From: Anaerolineales bacterium
Lineage (GTDB): Bacteria > Chloroflexota > Anaerolineae > Aggregatilineales > UBA2796
Direction of reading: 5' to 3'
Length of the DNA: 64,000 nt
Assembly: GCA_015075625.1 (NCBI GenBank)
Contig: JABTTZ010000001.1
Span: forward strand, 744,001-808,000
The notes under the pieces were generated by a model that worked only from the letters and a program-made list of their open reading frames with translations, ran no database searches and was not told where the DNA came from. The translations under genes and the position numbers were made by a program. Shown here in pieces: positions 18,004 to 26,482 of the stretch (positions are counted from its first letter, which is position 1; every line of letters starts with the position of its first letter).

Positions 18004-18678
18004 CTACTGGCACGCCGGATCAATCGGCTGCCCGCCGGGTTGCCCGTAGTTTTCCGCCACATCCACCGTTGCCGCCTTCGGAATCCACCCACCCATCATA
18101 AAGACCTGAACCCAATCCCCCGTCGTGTTGTTATCAATGAGGAACACGGTTTGGCATTTGTAGATGACCTTTCCCGTTGGGTCGCCGTCCGGCGCACTTT
18201 GGACGCCAATATCGCCAATGATCAAGACGAGATCGCGGTTGGCGGGCAAGCCCGGTCCCCGAAAGGCAGCCGCCCCGCCACAGACAACCGATTCAGCGAC
18301 CAAAACGCCGATAATCGTCCCGCTCAGGTCGCGCTCGGTGACGAAAATGTATTGCTCCTGATTGTCAGGATCGGCAATCGAAGGGGGCGGGTTCACCAAG
18401 ATCGGATTGATTGGCACTTCAACGGTGATGGAGCGCGTCCCGCTGCCGGGCATAACAATCAGCCCACTGCCAGCGCGAGTGACGCCGGGAATCCCCGTCA
18501 GACGGACAATGACATCGGCTTGGACGGCGGGCGCATCGGTGGTCAGATTCACGGTGAGGTGATCGCAATAAAATATAAATGAGGCTGACCCGGCTGCCTG
18601 CGCGGGTGCTGCCAAAGAAAAGAAAGCGACCATAAGCGCAAAAATAACGAGACTCACAAGCACACGACGATTCATCAT
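18004..18678 (-). CDS. Secreted protein of unknown function
   Basis: 224 residues. There is a clear signal peptide (MMNRRVLVSLVIFALMVAFFSLAAPAQA-AG). The mature part is beta-rich with Cys-containing segments (FIFYCDHLTVNLTTDAP, AESVVCGGAAAF, VIYKCQTVFLIDN) and the tail GGQPIDPACQ. The repeated pattern of an Ig-like domain (VQADVIVRLTGIPGV) followed by TGDWVQVFMMGGWIP suggests an SH3-like C-terminal element. It occurs next to a small membrane protein and the GAF kinase. The function is unknown. Confidence 0.7.
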   Translation of the reverse strand: MMNRRVLVSLVIFALMVAFFSLAAPAQAAGSASFIFYCDHLTVNLTTDAPAVQADVIVRLTGIPGVTRAGSGLIVMPGSGTRSITVEVPINPILVNPPPSIADPDNQEQYIFVTERDLSGTIIGVLVAESVVCGGAAAFRGPGLPANRDLVLIIGDIGVQSAPDGDPTGKVIYKCQTVFLIDNNTTGDWVQVFMMGGWIPKAATVDVAENYGQPGGQPIDPACQ

Positions 18679-18964
18679 GATTCTCCAATGGTGATCATCT
18701 CGAGAAGTAAGGCGTCAGGGTAGTATAGCAGAAACCATTTTGTGGGCATTGCCTGCGGCAAAAAGGCGATATAGGGGCTTGTCCTCAACGACCAATAGAC
18801 ACCTGATGTTCTTTTAGAATAGTCCTAAACCCCACCTCCCTGCGACCCGCCTTCGGTGTGTACCCGCGCCCCGTTTACGGGGCGCGGCGGGCGTAAAAAA
18901 CGGGGGGGCGTCCCTATGGGGGGCGGACTGCCTTAATAGCTACCCCTAATTTACAGATAGGCAC
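18679..18964. other. Intergenic region with hairpins
   Basis: It contains TTTTAGAATAGTCCTAAACCCC, a diverged left end of the MITE-like family, and a strong CGCGCCCCGTTTACGGGGCGCG palindrome near 18866-18887. No gene was seen. Confidence 0.5.
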
Positions 18965-20098
18965 TTAGCCTATAGGCAAGGTCACTTCGATGGTCACGCC
19001 GCGCCCCGGATGGGCGATCACCTGAACAATCCCACCTAAGTGTTGAACGCGCTGACGGATGTTATGCAAGCCAATCCCGGGCTGAACGGCGATGGAGTCA
19101 TAGCCAATGCCGTTGTCGGAAATGACCAGCGAGATCGTGTCATGAGTTTCATGGAGATCGAAGTAAACTTCTGTTGCCTGTGCATGGCGGACGACATTTG
19201 AAAACGCCTCGCGGGTGATCTGAATCAGAGCGTGAACGACTGCTTCGGTTAGTCCCGTAAAGCTAGACGATAAATCCATCACCAACCGCGCCGAAGAAAC
19301 TTCTTCAAAACGCGCCCGAATCTCATCCATCTGCTGGCGTAAATTGAGGGTGAATTCCACACCAGCCCGCAAGTTTGCGATGTAACGGCGCAGATCATCA
19401 ATGACCCGATCCAAATCGCTGTTCACGGCGTTCACCTGTCCAGTGATCTCCGTATCACCGGCATGACTCAGACGCATGAGTTCCAGCTTGATGCCGATGG
19501 CATAGATCGATTGGATGATTCCATCGTGAAGTTCCATGCTGATGCGATCCCGTTCCTCGACAACGGCAAGTTTGCGCAGTTGTTCGGCGGTGCGGGCGTT
19601 TTCAATGGCAATGGCAGCATAGGCAGAAAGAAGGCGGATGATCCGTTCATCTTCTTCATCAAAGGGTTTGCCATCCAAGCGATCACACAGGTAAAGATTG
19701 CCTAAATGCCGCCCCCGCGCAAGAATGGGAACACCGAGGAAACTCGTCATCAGCGGATGGTTGCTGCAAAACCCAGTTGAGCGCGGATCGCTTTGCATAT
19801 CATTCAAGCGGATTAGCGCGGAGGTTGCCGACAACGCGCCAAGCAAGCCGTGACCACGCGGTTGTTTGTCCATATGAGCAAGCTGATCGTCTGCCATGCC
19901 ATAGGTGATGAACTGCGCCAAACCGCCAACGCCATCGGGAACGCCGAGCGCCGCATACTTCGCCTTCACCAGTTTCCCGGCAATTTCCGCCAAGCGGCGG
20001 AGGATGTGTTCGAGGGTGAATTCTTCCGTTAGGGCTGAAAGTGCCTCACCAAGAGCATTCAACCGTTCATCGCCAGGTTCTGTACTAACATTTGTCAT
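18965..20098 (-). CDS. GAF-domain histidine kinase (DevS-like, cytoplasmic)
   Basis: 377 residues, without transmembrane segments. A GAF sensor spans about residues 28-172. A HisKA_3 domain with H191 in SMELHDGIIQSIYAIG follows, then an HATPase domain (REAFSNVVRHAQA, ISDNGIGYDS, GIGLHNIRQRVQHLGG). The layout matches the kinase half of DevS/NreB-like redox or gas sensors, though the ligand cannot be read from sequence. It is divergent from the response-regulator gene at 20178, its likely partner, with an 8-bp inverted repeat between them. Confidence 0.92.
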   Translation of the reverse strand: MTNVSTEPGDERLNALGEALSALTEEFTLEHILRRLAEIAGKLVKAKYAALGVPDGVGGLAQFITYGMADDQLAHMDKQPRGHGLLGALSATSALIRLNDMQSDPRSTGFCSNHPLMTSFLGVPILARGRHLGNLYLCDRLDGKPFDEEDERIIRLLSAYAAIAIENARTAEQLRKLAVVEERDRISMELHDGIIQSIYAIGIKLELMRLSHAGDTEITGQVNAVNSDLDRVIDDLRRYIANLRAGVEFTLNLRQQMDEIRARFEEVSSARLVMDLSSSFTGLTEAVVHALIQITREAFSNVVRHAQATEVYFDLHETHDTISLVISDNGIGYDSIAVQPGIGLHNIRQRVQHLGGIVQVIAHPGRGVTIEVTLPIG

Positions 20099-20142
20099 AA
20101 TGACTCGTGATCTTCATCATAGACGGGTGAGTGTGAGTCATT
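20099..20142. promoter_or_regulatory. Inverted repeat in the divergent kinase/regulator promoter region
   Basis: AATGACTC (20099-20106) and GAGTCATT (20135-20142) form an 8-bp inverted repeat with a 28-base spacer, in the 79-base gap between the two signalling genes. It is a candidate site for autoregulation by the LuxR-type regulator; this is inference from position and symmetry. Confidence 0.4.
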
Positions 20143-20177
20143 GTACCCTAAAGTGAGAGAGACAGAGACTAACCATT

Positions 20178-20849
20178 ATGACCATTAACCACCATATCCG
20201 GGTATTGATCGCTGATGATCATGAAGTTGTACGGATGGGGATTCGCACCCTTCTGAGCCAACACCCTCACTTGCATGTCATTGCCGAGGCAGCCAGCGGC
20301 GAGGATGCTATCCAAATGGCGATAGAACATCATCCCGATGTCGCCGTTTTGGATGTGCGAATGCCGGGCATGTCTGGCGTTGAGGCGTGCGCTCAGATCA
20401 TCCGCCAAGTGCCAACGACGCGGGTTGTCATGTTGACCAGTTATGCGGAGGATGATCTACTCTTTGCCGCCATTCGCGCCGGCGCATCGGGCTATGTCTT
20501 GAAGCGCATCGGCAGCGACGACCTTGTGCGCACGATTGAAGCCGTAGGGCGTGGCGAATCGGCAATCGATCCCTCCATGACGGCGGCGATCTTTCGGGAA
20601 GTTCGTGAAGCAGAAAAACACCGCGAATCGGCTGTGTTTGCCGACCTGACCGCGCAAGAAATGCGCGTTTTGGCGCTGATTGCCGATGGGCTGACGAACC
20701 GCGAGATTGCCGGGCGGCTTTTTCTTGGCGAGGGAACAGTGCGCAACTATGTGAGCAACCTCTTAAGCAAGCTGCACCTTGCCAACCGCGCCGAAGCCGC
20801 CGCCTTTGCCGTGCAGCATCATGTGAAAGAGTACCTTTCGGAAGGGTGA
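20178..20849 (+). CDS. NarL/DevR-family response regulator
   Basis: 223 residues. The receiver domain has IADDHEVVRMG and phospho-acceptor D59 (VAVLDVRMPG). A LuxR helix-turn-helix follows (LTAQEMRVLALIADGLTNREIAGRLFLGEGTVRNYVSNLLSKL). It is transcribed away from the GAF kinase gene, which is the natural cognate kinase. The ATG at 20178 is followed by MTINHHIRVL; no strong ribosome binding site is seen. Confidence 0.95.
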   Translation: MTINHHIRVLIADDHEVVRMGIRTLLSQHPHLHVIAEAASGEDAIQMAIEHHPDVAVLDVRMPGMSGVEACAQIIRQVPTTRVVMLTSYAEDDLLFAAIRAGASGYVLKRIGSDDLVRTIEAVGRGESAIDPSMTAAIFREVREAEKHRESAVFADLTAQEMRVLALIADGLTNREIAGRLFLGEGTVRNYVSNLLSKLHLANRAEAAAFAVQHHVKEYLSEG

Positions 20850-21226
20850 GGATGACCCCTCACCCCCTTATTCTATAGTCATGGCGAGTTAGGATGTTGA
20901 GGTGATCCGCATCCTTTCCATCCGCACCCTCTAAAAAACACTTACAGCATTTTTCAAGGAGATTGATCCCTTAATGGTTGATAACCCCTCTTATCACGAT
21001 ATACTTACTAATGGGTTAGGCGGTGGTGAGCAAGGGGTAAACGAACGACGCCCGCCCTTCTTGTAAGAAGGCTGGTTGTAGCCCAACCAGTGAGGGTACT
21101 GCAATGTCCTCTTTCTCGTTTGCTCCCATCACAATCTAGCGTCATAATCTCCCTTATGCGGTGTTCTGTTGTATCGAATGCCGCTCATAGAGATCGTTTC
21201 CAGATTAGTGAGGGAGACCAGAGACA
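20850..21226. other. Intergenic region holding repeat family 2
   Basis: This 377-base gap has no gene. The repeat at 20950-21108 fills its middle. The last 110 bases before 21227 should hold the promoter of the peptide transporter operon; a purine-rich GTGAGGGAGA ribosome binding site precedes the ATG. Confidence 0.5.
20950..21108 (+). repeat. Dispersed repeat family 2, copy 1
   Basis: About 160 bp: TTTTTCAAGGAGATTGATCC, then a TATCACGATATACTT-like middle, then two adjacent hairpins (CCTTCTTGTAAGAAGG and CTGGTTGTAGCCCAACCAG) and GAGGGTACTGCAATG. A close copy is inverted at 52424-52576, and a more diverged one is at 28831-28985. Confidence 0.75.
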
Positions 21227-22987
21227 ATGAAACGTTTACTTGCCCTCGTGGTTATTTTTGCTTTGGCATTCGGTGGCTTTGCCGCCCTGCCGCGTCCGGT
21301 GGCTGCTGCCGATGCTCCTAGCGGGACATTCCTCGGTACGTGGCCCTATGCCCTTCCCCCCAATCACCACCTAAGTTCCTTTGCAGCGGGTGGCTTGGGC
21401 GATAACCTCGGCGTGATCTATCGCCAGATGGTGCAAATGCCCTTTGCCTTCTATATGTGGGCGCAAGATAAGTACGAGCCACTGCTTGCCGAATCATTCG
21501 GCTATAACAGTGACATGACGGCATACGATGTGAAACTTCGCGCCGATGCGAAGTGGAGCAATGGCGATGCAGTGACTGCCGACGATGTGATCGCCACCTA
21601 TGCGCTGGGGCGTATTCGTGGTTGGGCGCAGTTCACCTACTTTAGCGAGGTGAAAAAAGTTGATGATTTGACGGTTTCCTTTGTCGTTAAGGGTGAGGCG
21701 TCCCTTTTGGCAGAACGCCTTGTCTTGAAAGAATATATCCTTGACCGCGCCACATGGGGCGCGTTGGCAGATGAAGCCACCGCTCTCGTTGCCGCCGGCA
21801 AGACAAACGCCGATCAGGAATGGAAAGACCTGAACGCCAAAATTACCGATTTCCGCCCTGAGACGCTGAATGCCTCTGGTCCGTTCACCTATACCCTTGA
21901 CGATGTGAACGATAAATACCTGACTCTGAAATGGCAGCCCAACAGCATTTTCTCTGGCAGCGTGAAGTTTGGGGAAATCCGCCTGTGGGCAGGTGAAACC
22001 GATGCCACGACCCCCCTTGTGCTGAGCGGCGAGTTGGCGCACAGCACAAATGTCTACCCGCCAGCGGCGCAGCAGGCATTCAAAGATGCTGGCGTGCGCT
22101 TGATTGTGCAGCCGCGTATGTACGGACCCGCCTTGCTCTTTAAGCACGATGTGTATCCCTTCGGGATCAAAGAAATCCGTCAGGCAGCCGCCTATGCCAT
22201 CAACCGTGAGCAAAGCGCCTTCCTGACGAACGGCTTCGGGGCGATGGGAACAGTCTACATGTGCGGGCTGCTCGATAGCTCTGTGCCGGGGCTGCTCAAT
22301 GAGGATGTGATTGCCAAGCTAAACCGCTATGAGTTGAACCTTGAAAAAGCGGCGGAACTCATGACAGCGGCAGGCTTCACCAAGAACGCTGATGGCAAGT
22401 GGGCGGATAAGGACGGCAAAACGGTCAAGGCGGAATACAAGTTCCCTGCCGAATTCGCTGACTTTTCCGCCGCTGCCCAAGACGCCATTCAACAACTGAA
22501 TGACTTCGGTTGGGACATCACCGCACGGGCGCTGCCCTGGCAGCAAACGGCGGAGGATATCCGTCAGGGCAATTTTGAACTCTCTGTCTGGAGTTGGGGG
22601 AACACCTCGCCCTTCGCCGCCCGCCAATTCTTCGGGCCCGTCCAACGTTTCAACTACGTTGGTTTGCCGGAAGGTCAGGTGGGGATGAACTTCCAAATGA
22701 AGTTTGAATACGGCGGCAAAGAGATCGACCTCAACGAGATGATCAACCTCTCCAGCAGCAGCATGGATCCCGCCGTCCTGAAGGAACGGGCGGGCGAGGT
22801 GGCAGTGATCATCAACGATCTGATGCCCTTTGTTCCCTTGAATGTGATCCTCAGCACTGAACCATGGAACACTAAACTGGTCTCTGGCGGTCCTGCCGAT
22901 GGCGACCCCATCTTGCAGAATCCTAGCCCGGATCACTTTATCATTTGGTATATGCTGAACGGTACCATCACACCGCCTGCCCAATAG
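21227..22987 (+). CDS. Peptide-type ABC transporter substrate-binding protein
   Basis: 586 residues of the family 5 (DppA/OppA) binding proteins. Signal peptide MKRLLALVVIFALAFGGFAA ends near AA-ADAPSG. Typical segments are YEPLLAESFGYNSDMTAYDVKLRADAKWSNG, DAVTADDVIATY, a KEIRQAAAYAINR helix and ...PNPDHFIIWYML-like ending. It binds oligopeptide or a similar ligand outside the cell. The permease genes follow after two terminator-like hairpins, a common way to make more binding protein than permease. No ATPase gene is in the window. Confidence 0.93.
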   Translation: MKRLLALVVIFALAFGGFAALPRPVAAADAPSGTFLGTWPYALPPNHHLSSFAAGGLGDNLGVIYRQMVQMPFAFYMWAQDKYEPLLAESFGYNSDMTAYDVKLRADAKWSNGDAVTADDVIATYALGRIRGWAQFTYFSEVKKVDDLTVSFVVKGEASLLAERLVLKEYILDRATWGALADEATALVAAGKTNADQEWKDLNAKITDFRPETLNASGPFTYTLDDVNDKYLTLKWQPNSIFSGSVKFGEIRLWAGETDATTPLVLSGELAHSTNVYPPAAQQAFKDAGVRLIVQPRMYGPALLFKHDVYPFGIKEIRQAAAYAINREQSAFLTNGFGAMGTVYMCGLLDSSVPGLLNEDVIAKLNRYELNLEKAAELMTAAGFTKNADGKWADKDGKTVKAEYKFPAEFADFSAAAQDAIQQLNDFGWDITARALPWQQTAEDIRQGNFELSVWSWGNTSPFAARQFFGPVQRFNYVGLPEGQVGMNFQMKFEYGGKEIDLNEMINLSSSSMDPAVLKERAGEVAVIINDLMPFVPLNVILSTEPWNTKLVSGGPADGDPILQNPSPDHFIIWYMLNGTITPPAQ

Positions 22988-23004
22988 CCCATCCTTTAGA
23001 TGCT

Positions 23005-23037
23005 TATCCCCTGAGGGCACCCCCCTCAAGGGGCTTT
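23005..23037 (+). terminator. Terminator-like hairpin after the binding-protein gene
   Basis: CCCCTGAGGG and CCCTCAAGGGG pair with one bulge, followed by CTTTTGC. It probably attenuates read-through into the permease genes. Confidence 0.55.
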
Positions 23038-23099
23038 TGCAAAGGTTGTTTGTTCAGCGGGTGGAAGGGCTATTGCCCTCCTTCTTTACTCGCCGTATC

Positions 23100-23131
23100 G
23101 GGCGCACGCTTGTGAGGTGCGCCCTTTTCTT
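23100..23131 (+). terminator. Rho-independent terminator before the permease genes
   Basis: GGGCGCAC and GTGCGCCC form a perfect 8-bp stem with a 9-base loop, followed by TTTTCTT. This is a classic intrinsic terminator, 39 bases before the permease start. Confidence 0.8.
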
Positions 23132-23169
23132 ACTAGCCACCTAAAAACTTTTTTCGAGAACGGTACGCT

Positions 23170-24270
23170 ATGCACAGTGAAACACTCTCCCCACCAGCGG
23201 ATACCTCTACCCCAGAGAGGCGTTCTCGGCTTGGTATGCTCTGGAAGAATGCCCGCAAAAGTTATATCTTGCGATCCATTGCGCAAGGGCTGTTTACGCT
23301 CTGGGCGGTGACAACCTTCACTTTTGTTTTGATTCGCTTTTTGCCCGGCAACCCTGTAGACATCAAAATTCAACAACTGATCAACAGCCAAAACCTGACC
23401 TATGAGGAAGCCGCCCGCCAAGCCGCCGGGTTGTTTCCCTTTGATCCAAGCGAACCGGTGGTTACCCAATACATGCGCTTTATGGGAAACTTGCTGCGAG
23501 GGGATTTGGGAAAATCGATCACCTCGCCCAGTACAACAGTGGTGTCCCAAATTGCCGAATTTTTGCCATGGACGCTCTTTAGTGTCGGCTTGGGGCTGCT
23601 GATCAGCTTTACGCTGGGAACGTTAATTGGCGTAGCCATCGCCTATTGGCGCGGCGGGCTGTTCGATAACATCGTCACCTTTTTTTCCTCGATCCTCTAT
23701 GGGATTCCCGATTTCGTCATTGCCTTGTTGATCATCTTGATTGGCGGTGTCCAATTAGGTTTGTTCAAGCCGGGGAGTTTGCAAGGCGGCTCTGATCCCG
23801 GGATTCCGCCGGGCTTTACCCCCGAATACATCAGCAGTTTGCTTCGGCATGTCTTTTTACCGCTGGTGACTTATCTCACCACAACGATTGGCGGCTGGAT
23901 TTTGACCATGAAAAGCAGCACGATCACCACGCTTGGCGAAGATTACATCACAGTGGCAAAGGCACGAGGGCTTTCCCAACGGCGGATTTTGCTTGGCTAT
24001 GTGGGACGCAATGCCCTGCTTCCGCAGGTCACTCGTTTGGCGATTAGTGTGGGGTTCATCCTCGGTGGGTCGGTCATTATTGAAACCATTTTTAATTATC
24101 CTGGCTTAGGGCGGACGCTCAGCAATGCCATTATCGCCCGTGATTACACAACGATGCAGGGTGTCTTTCTCGCCATTGCTATGGCGGTGATCCTCTCGAA
24201 TATGCTTGCCGATTTACTCTATGGGATGCTTGATCCGCGTGTGCGGGTGGGGGGAGGATCATCACGATGA
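23170..24270 (+). CDS. Peptide ABC transporter permease (DppB type)
   Basis: 366 residues. After a polar N-terminus, the first membrane segment (GLFTLWAVTTFTFVLIRFLPGNPVD) has the DppB signature. The periplasmic loop (LLRGDLGKSI) is followed by five more segments. The EAA loop EDYITVAKARGLSQRRILLGYVGRNALLP contacts the ATPase. It forms the channel with the DppC-type protein, whose gene overlaps its stop by 4 bases (ATGA). A start at a later ATG (MLWKNARKSY) is possible. Confidence 0.93.
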   Translation: MHSETLSPPADTSTPERRSRLGMLWKNARKSYILRSIAQGLFTLWAVTTFTFVLIRFLPGNPVDIKIQQLINSQNLTYEEAARQAAGLFPFDPSEPVVTQYMRFMGNLLRGDLGKSITSPSTTVVSQIAEFLPWTLFSVGLGLLISFTLGTLIGVAIAYWRGGLFDNIVTFFSSILYGIPDFVIALLIILIGGVQLGLFKPGSLQGGSDPGIPPGFTPEYISSLLRHVFLPLVTYLTTTIGGWILTMKSSTITTLGEDYITVAKARGLSQRRILLGYVGRNALLPQVTRLAISVGFILGGSVIIETIFNYPGLGRTLSNAIIARDYTTMQGVFLAIAMAVILSNMLADLLYGMLDPRVRVGGGSSR

Positions 24271-25466
24271 CACCGGGAACACCAAGTGGGATCATCGCGG
24301 CTTCCCCTGTTGGGCTGCTCATTGGGGCGCTGTGCGGACTTATCCCCCTATTGATCGCCTTCCGTTACAAACGCTACCGCATCGGCGTGGGAGGGTTTTT
24401 GGCGTGTTTGTTCAGCGGCTTCGCCTGTGGTGCGTTGGGCGGTGTGCCGATGATTTTGCTGGCGTCCGCCGTTGTCATTTCTTATGTGTATGTCGATAGG
24501 CAAGACCCCTTCACCTCACGGGAATCCTTAGAGAACGTCGATTTCAGCGAATCGAACAGCGAATTTTTTCTTCGTCAAATGGCACGTTTGGGGATGTCTC
24601 TGCGTTCGTATTGGCGAGGGTTGACCCGCAACCGAGCGGGCTTTCTCGGCTTTTTGGGGCTGCTGTTCTTCTTTTTGCTGCTCACCATTGGTCCCCTGTT
24701 TATCCGTTATGAGAGTGCGCCGCAGCTGAGCCGCGCCAAACCCGGCGCCGGAACAGGCTTTCACCCCCCCTCCGCAGAGTTCCCCTTAGGCTTGGATTGG
24801 GCGGGGCGGAGCGTCTTAAGCCATATGATCTACGGCGGACAGCCGCTCATCGTGACGGCTATCCAAGCCGGCGCAATCACCACCCTGATCGCTGTCACCT
24901 TAGGGGCGTTGGCGGCGCTACTTGGGGGGGTCTTTGATCAAGTCTTGAGCGGTCTCGCCAATTTCATCCTGACCATTCCCCAATTTCCGCTGCTCATTGT
25001 CTTGGCGTCGATCATCACCTTTGACAACCGCCTTTATCTGGCGCTTTTATTAGGGTTGTTGGATTGGCCCGTCCTTATGCGGGCGATTCGCGCACAGGTG
25101 CTAAGCCTGCGCGAGCGTGATTTTATTCAGGCGGCAATCGCCCTTGATTTAGGCTTGCCCCATCTTATTTTCCGCGAGGTGCTTCCCAACCTGATCAGTT
25201 ACATCGTCGTCAACATGATTTTTAGCATCCGCGCCGCCGTTTACGCCCTCGTCGGCTTAACCTATTTGGGTATGGTGCCCTTCAAGGAACCAGATTGGGC
25301 GGTGTTGATCCTGAATGCACGGCAGCGGGGGGCAATCTTCAACGTCGATGCGATCAGCACGATTCTTTCGCCCATTTTGGCAATTGCTCTGTTTCAGTTA
25401 TCGCTTGTTTTGTTCACCCGCTCGTTGGAAGAAATCTTTAATCCACGCTTGCGCAGTGGGTTATAA
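24267..25466 (+). CDS. Peptide ABC transporter permease (DppC type) with extra N-terminal membrane part
   Basis: 399 residues, about 100 longer than typical DppC. The conserved permease starts at about residue 105 (RGLTRNRAGFLGFLGLLFFFLLL), with FPLGLDWAGRSVLSHMIYG and the EAA loop ERDFIQAAIALDLGLPHLIFREVLPN. In front of it are three extra hydrophobic stretches (PVGLLIGALCGLIPLLIAF, VGGFLACLFSGFACGALGG, ILLASAVVISYVYV). The ATGA overlap with the dppB-like gene supports this start, so the extension is real coding sequence. Confidence 0.92.
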   Translation: MTPGTPSGIIAASPVGLLIGALCGLIPLLIAFRYKRYRIGVGGFLACLFSGFACGALGGVPMILLASAVVISYVYVDRQDPFTSRESLENVDFSESNSEFFLRQMARLGMSLRSYWRGLTRNRAGFLGFLGLLFFFLLLTIGPLFIRYESAPQLSRAKPGAGTGFHPPSAEFPLGLDWAGRSVLSHMIYGGQPLIVTAIQAGAITTLIAVTLGALAALLGGVFDQVLSGLANFILTIPQFPLLIVLASIITFDNRLYLALLLGLLDWPVLMRAIRAQVLSLRERDFIQAAIALDLGLPHLIFREVLPNLISYIVVNMIFSIRAAVYALVGLTYLGMVPFKEPDWAVLILNARQRGAIFNVDAISTILSPILAIALFQLSLVLFTRSLEEIFNPRLRSGL

Positions 25467-25505
25467 AATAGAGTGAGTGGGTTGATAGTTAGGGAGAGTC
25501 AGTTC

Positions 25506-26117
25506 ATGACCGCCGCACCCCATACACCAACAACAGTACGCCTGACGAACGAGGCATTTTGGGCATTTTGCGAGCGTCCCGAAAACGCCGATAAGCAGTT
25601 TGAACTGATCGAAGGGATTCCTAGTGAGATGCCCCAACCAAAATGGCTTCACCAAGAAGTCGTGCGTTTAGTGGTTCGGCTGTTAATCCGCTTTCTTGAT
25701 CATCATCCTCTTGGCGCATGTTATACAGATAACACGGCGTATATCCTAGCGCCTGAGGTGATCCTTGTGCCGGATATCTCATTCATTCGCACCGAACGCT
25801 TGGCGGCTTTCGTCAACCTACCCGATTACCCCCCGTTTGCCCCCGATCTGGCGGTGGAGGTTGCCTCGCCAAGCAACACGCCGGTAGACCTCACCGAGAA
25901 GGCGGCGCTCTACTTGAAACATGGCACATCCAGCGTCTGGGTGATCTACCCCGAAAAACGGGCGGTGCGCTTTTACCGTCCGGCGGCGGATGGCGGGGTC
26001 TATTTCTACGATTTGGTGGGGGATGCCGTCTTGGAAAACGATCCTGTTTTGCCCGGTTTCCGCACCCCGATTACGGCGTTCTTCTCGCCCACTAAAACGG
26101 AGGAATCCCCTTCGTAG
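25506..26117 (+). CDS. Uma2-family (DUF820) putative endonuclease
   Basis: 203 residues. It has the PD-(D/E)xK-like Uma2 fold: FELIEGIPSEMPQPKWLHQEV, then ILAPEVILVPDISFIR, APDLAVEVASPSNTPVDLTEKAALYLKHGTSSVWVIYP and KRAVRFYRP. The predicted metal ligands are E (ELIEG), D (VPDISF) and E (VEVASPS). The family is very abundant in Chloroflexota and cyanobacteria, and its role is poorly known. ATG 25506 follows AGGGAG and is preferred over 25473. Confidence 0.9.
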   Translation: MTAAPHTPTTVRLTNEAFWAFCERPENADKQFELIEGIPSEMPQPKWLHQEVVRLVVRLLIRFLDHHPLGACYTDNTAYILAPEVILVPDISFIRTERLAAFVNLPDYPPFAPDLAVEVASPSNTPVDLTEKAALYLKHGTSSVWVIYPEKRAVRFYRPAADGGVYFYDLVGDAVLENDPVLPGFRTPITAFFSPTKTEESPS

Positions 26118-26149
26118 TGCTATCTATCCTTCATGAATAGCGAATTAGG

Positions 26150-26184
26150 AATCAAAAAACCCGATCACGTTGTGATCGGGTTTG
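26150..26184 (-). terminator. Rho-independent terminator of the tRNA-Tyr gene
   Basis: Reading the minus strand, AAACCCGATCAC pairs with GTGATCGGGTTT around a short loop and is followed by TTTT. It lies 4 bases beyond the tRNA 3' end. Confidence 0.85.
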
Positions 26185-26187
26185 CTG

Positions 26188-26261
26188 TCCCGAGGGCTAG
26201 ATTCGAACTAGCGAATGGCGAATTTACAGTCCGCTGCCTTAGGCCGCTTGGCTACCTCGGG
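26188..26261 (-). tRNA. tRNA-Tyr (GTA), archaeal-type features
   Basis: 74 bases. Acceptor CCCGAGG/CCTCGGG with discriminator A, D arm GCC...GGC, anticodon stem-loop GCGGA-CTGTAAA-TTCGC, T arm GCTAG/CTAGC. Bacterial tRNA-Tyr normally has G1-C72 and a long variable arm of ten or more bases. Here the first pair is C1-G72 and the variable loop is only five bases (CATTC), as in archaeal and eukaryotic tRNA-Tyr. CCA is not encoded. An intrinsic terminator follows, so the gene looks expressed. Confidence 0.93.
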
Positions 26262-26356
26262 GCGACTAGTGGGGATGATACCATAGCAAGTGGGGAGCGT
26301 CAACGGTGCGCTCCCCCAAACACCAACCTCTCTTAGCCTAAGTACACCACAGTGAT

Positions 26357-26450
26357 TTTTAGAAGAACCCCTATCCCCCCGCCGCCTTTCCCTGTGAACG
26401 GGGAAAGGGGGCGAATTCCCCAGGCGAGGGGGGGAGGGGGATGAGGGCTG
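26357..26450 (+). repeat. MITE-like family, left half only
   Basis: TTTTTAGAAGAACCCCTATCCCC, CCTTTCCCTGTGAACGGGGAAAGG and a following GGGGGAGGGGGATGAGGG stretch match the left half of the family. The right hairpins are missing. Confidence 0.55.
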
Positions 26451-26482
26451 TCTCTTTCTGTGGGTACCGTCCTGATGGACTA

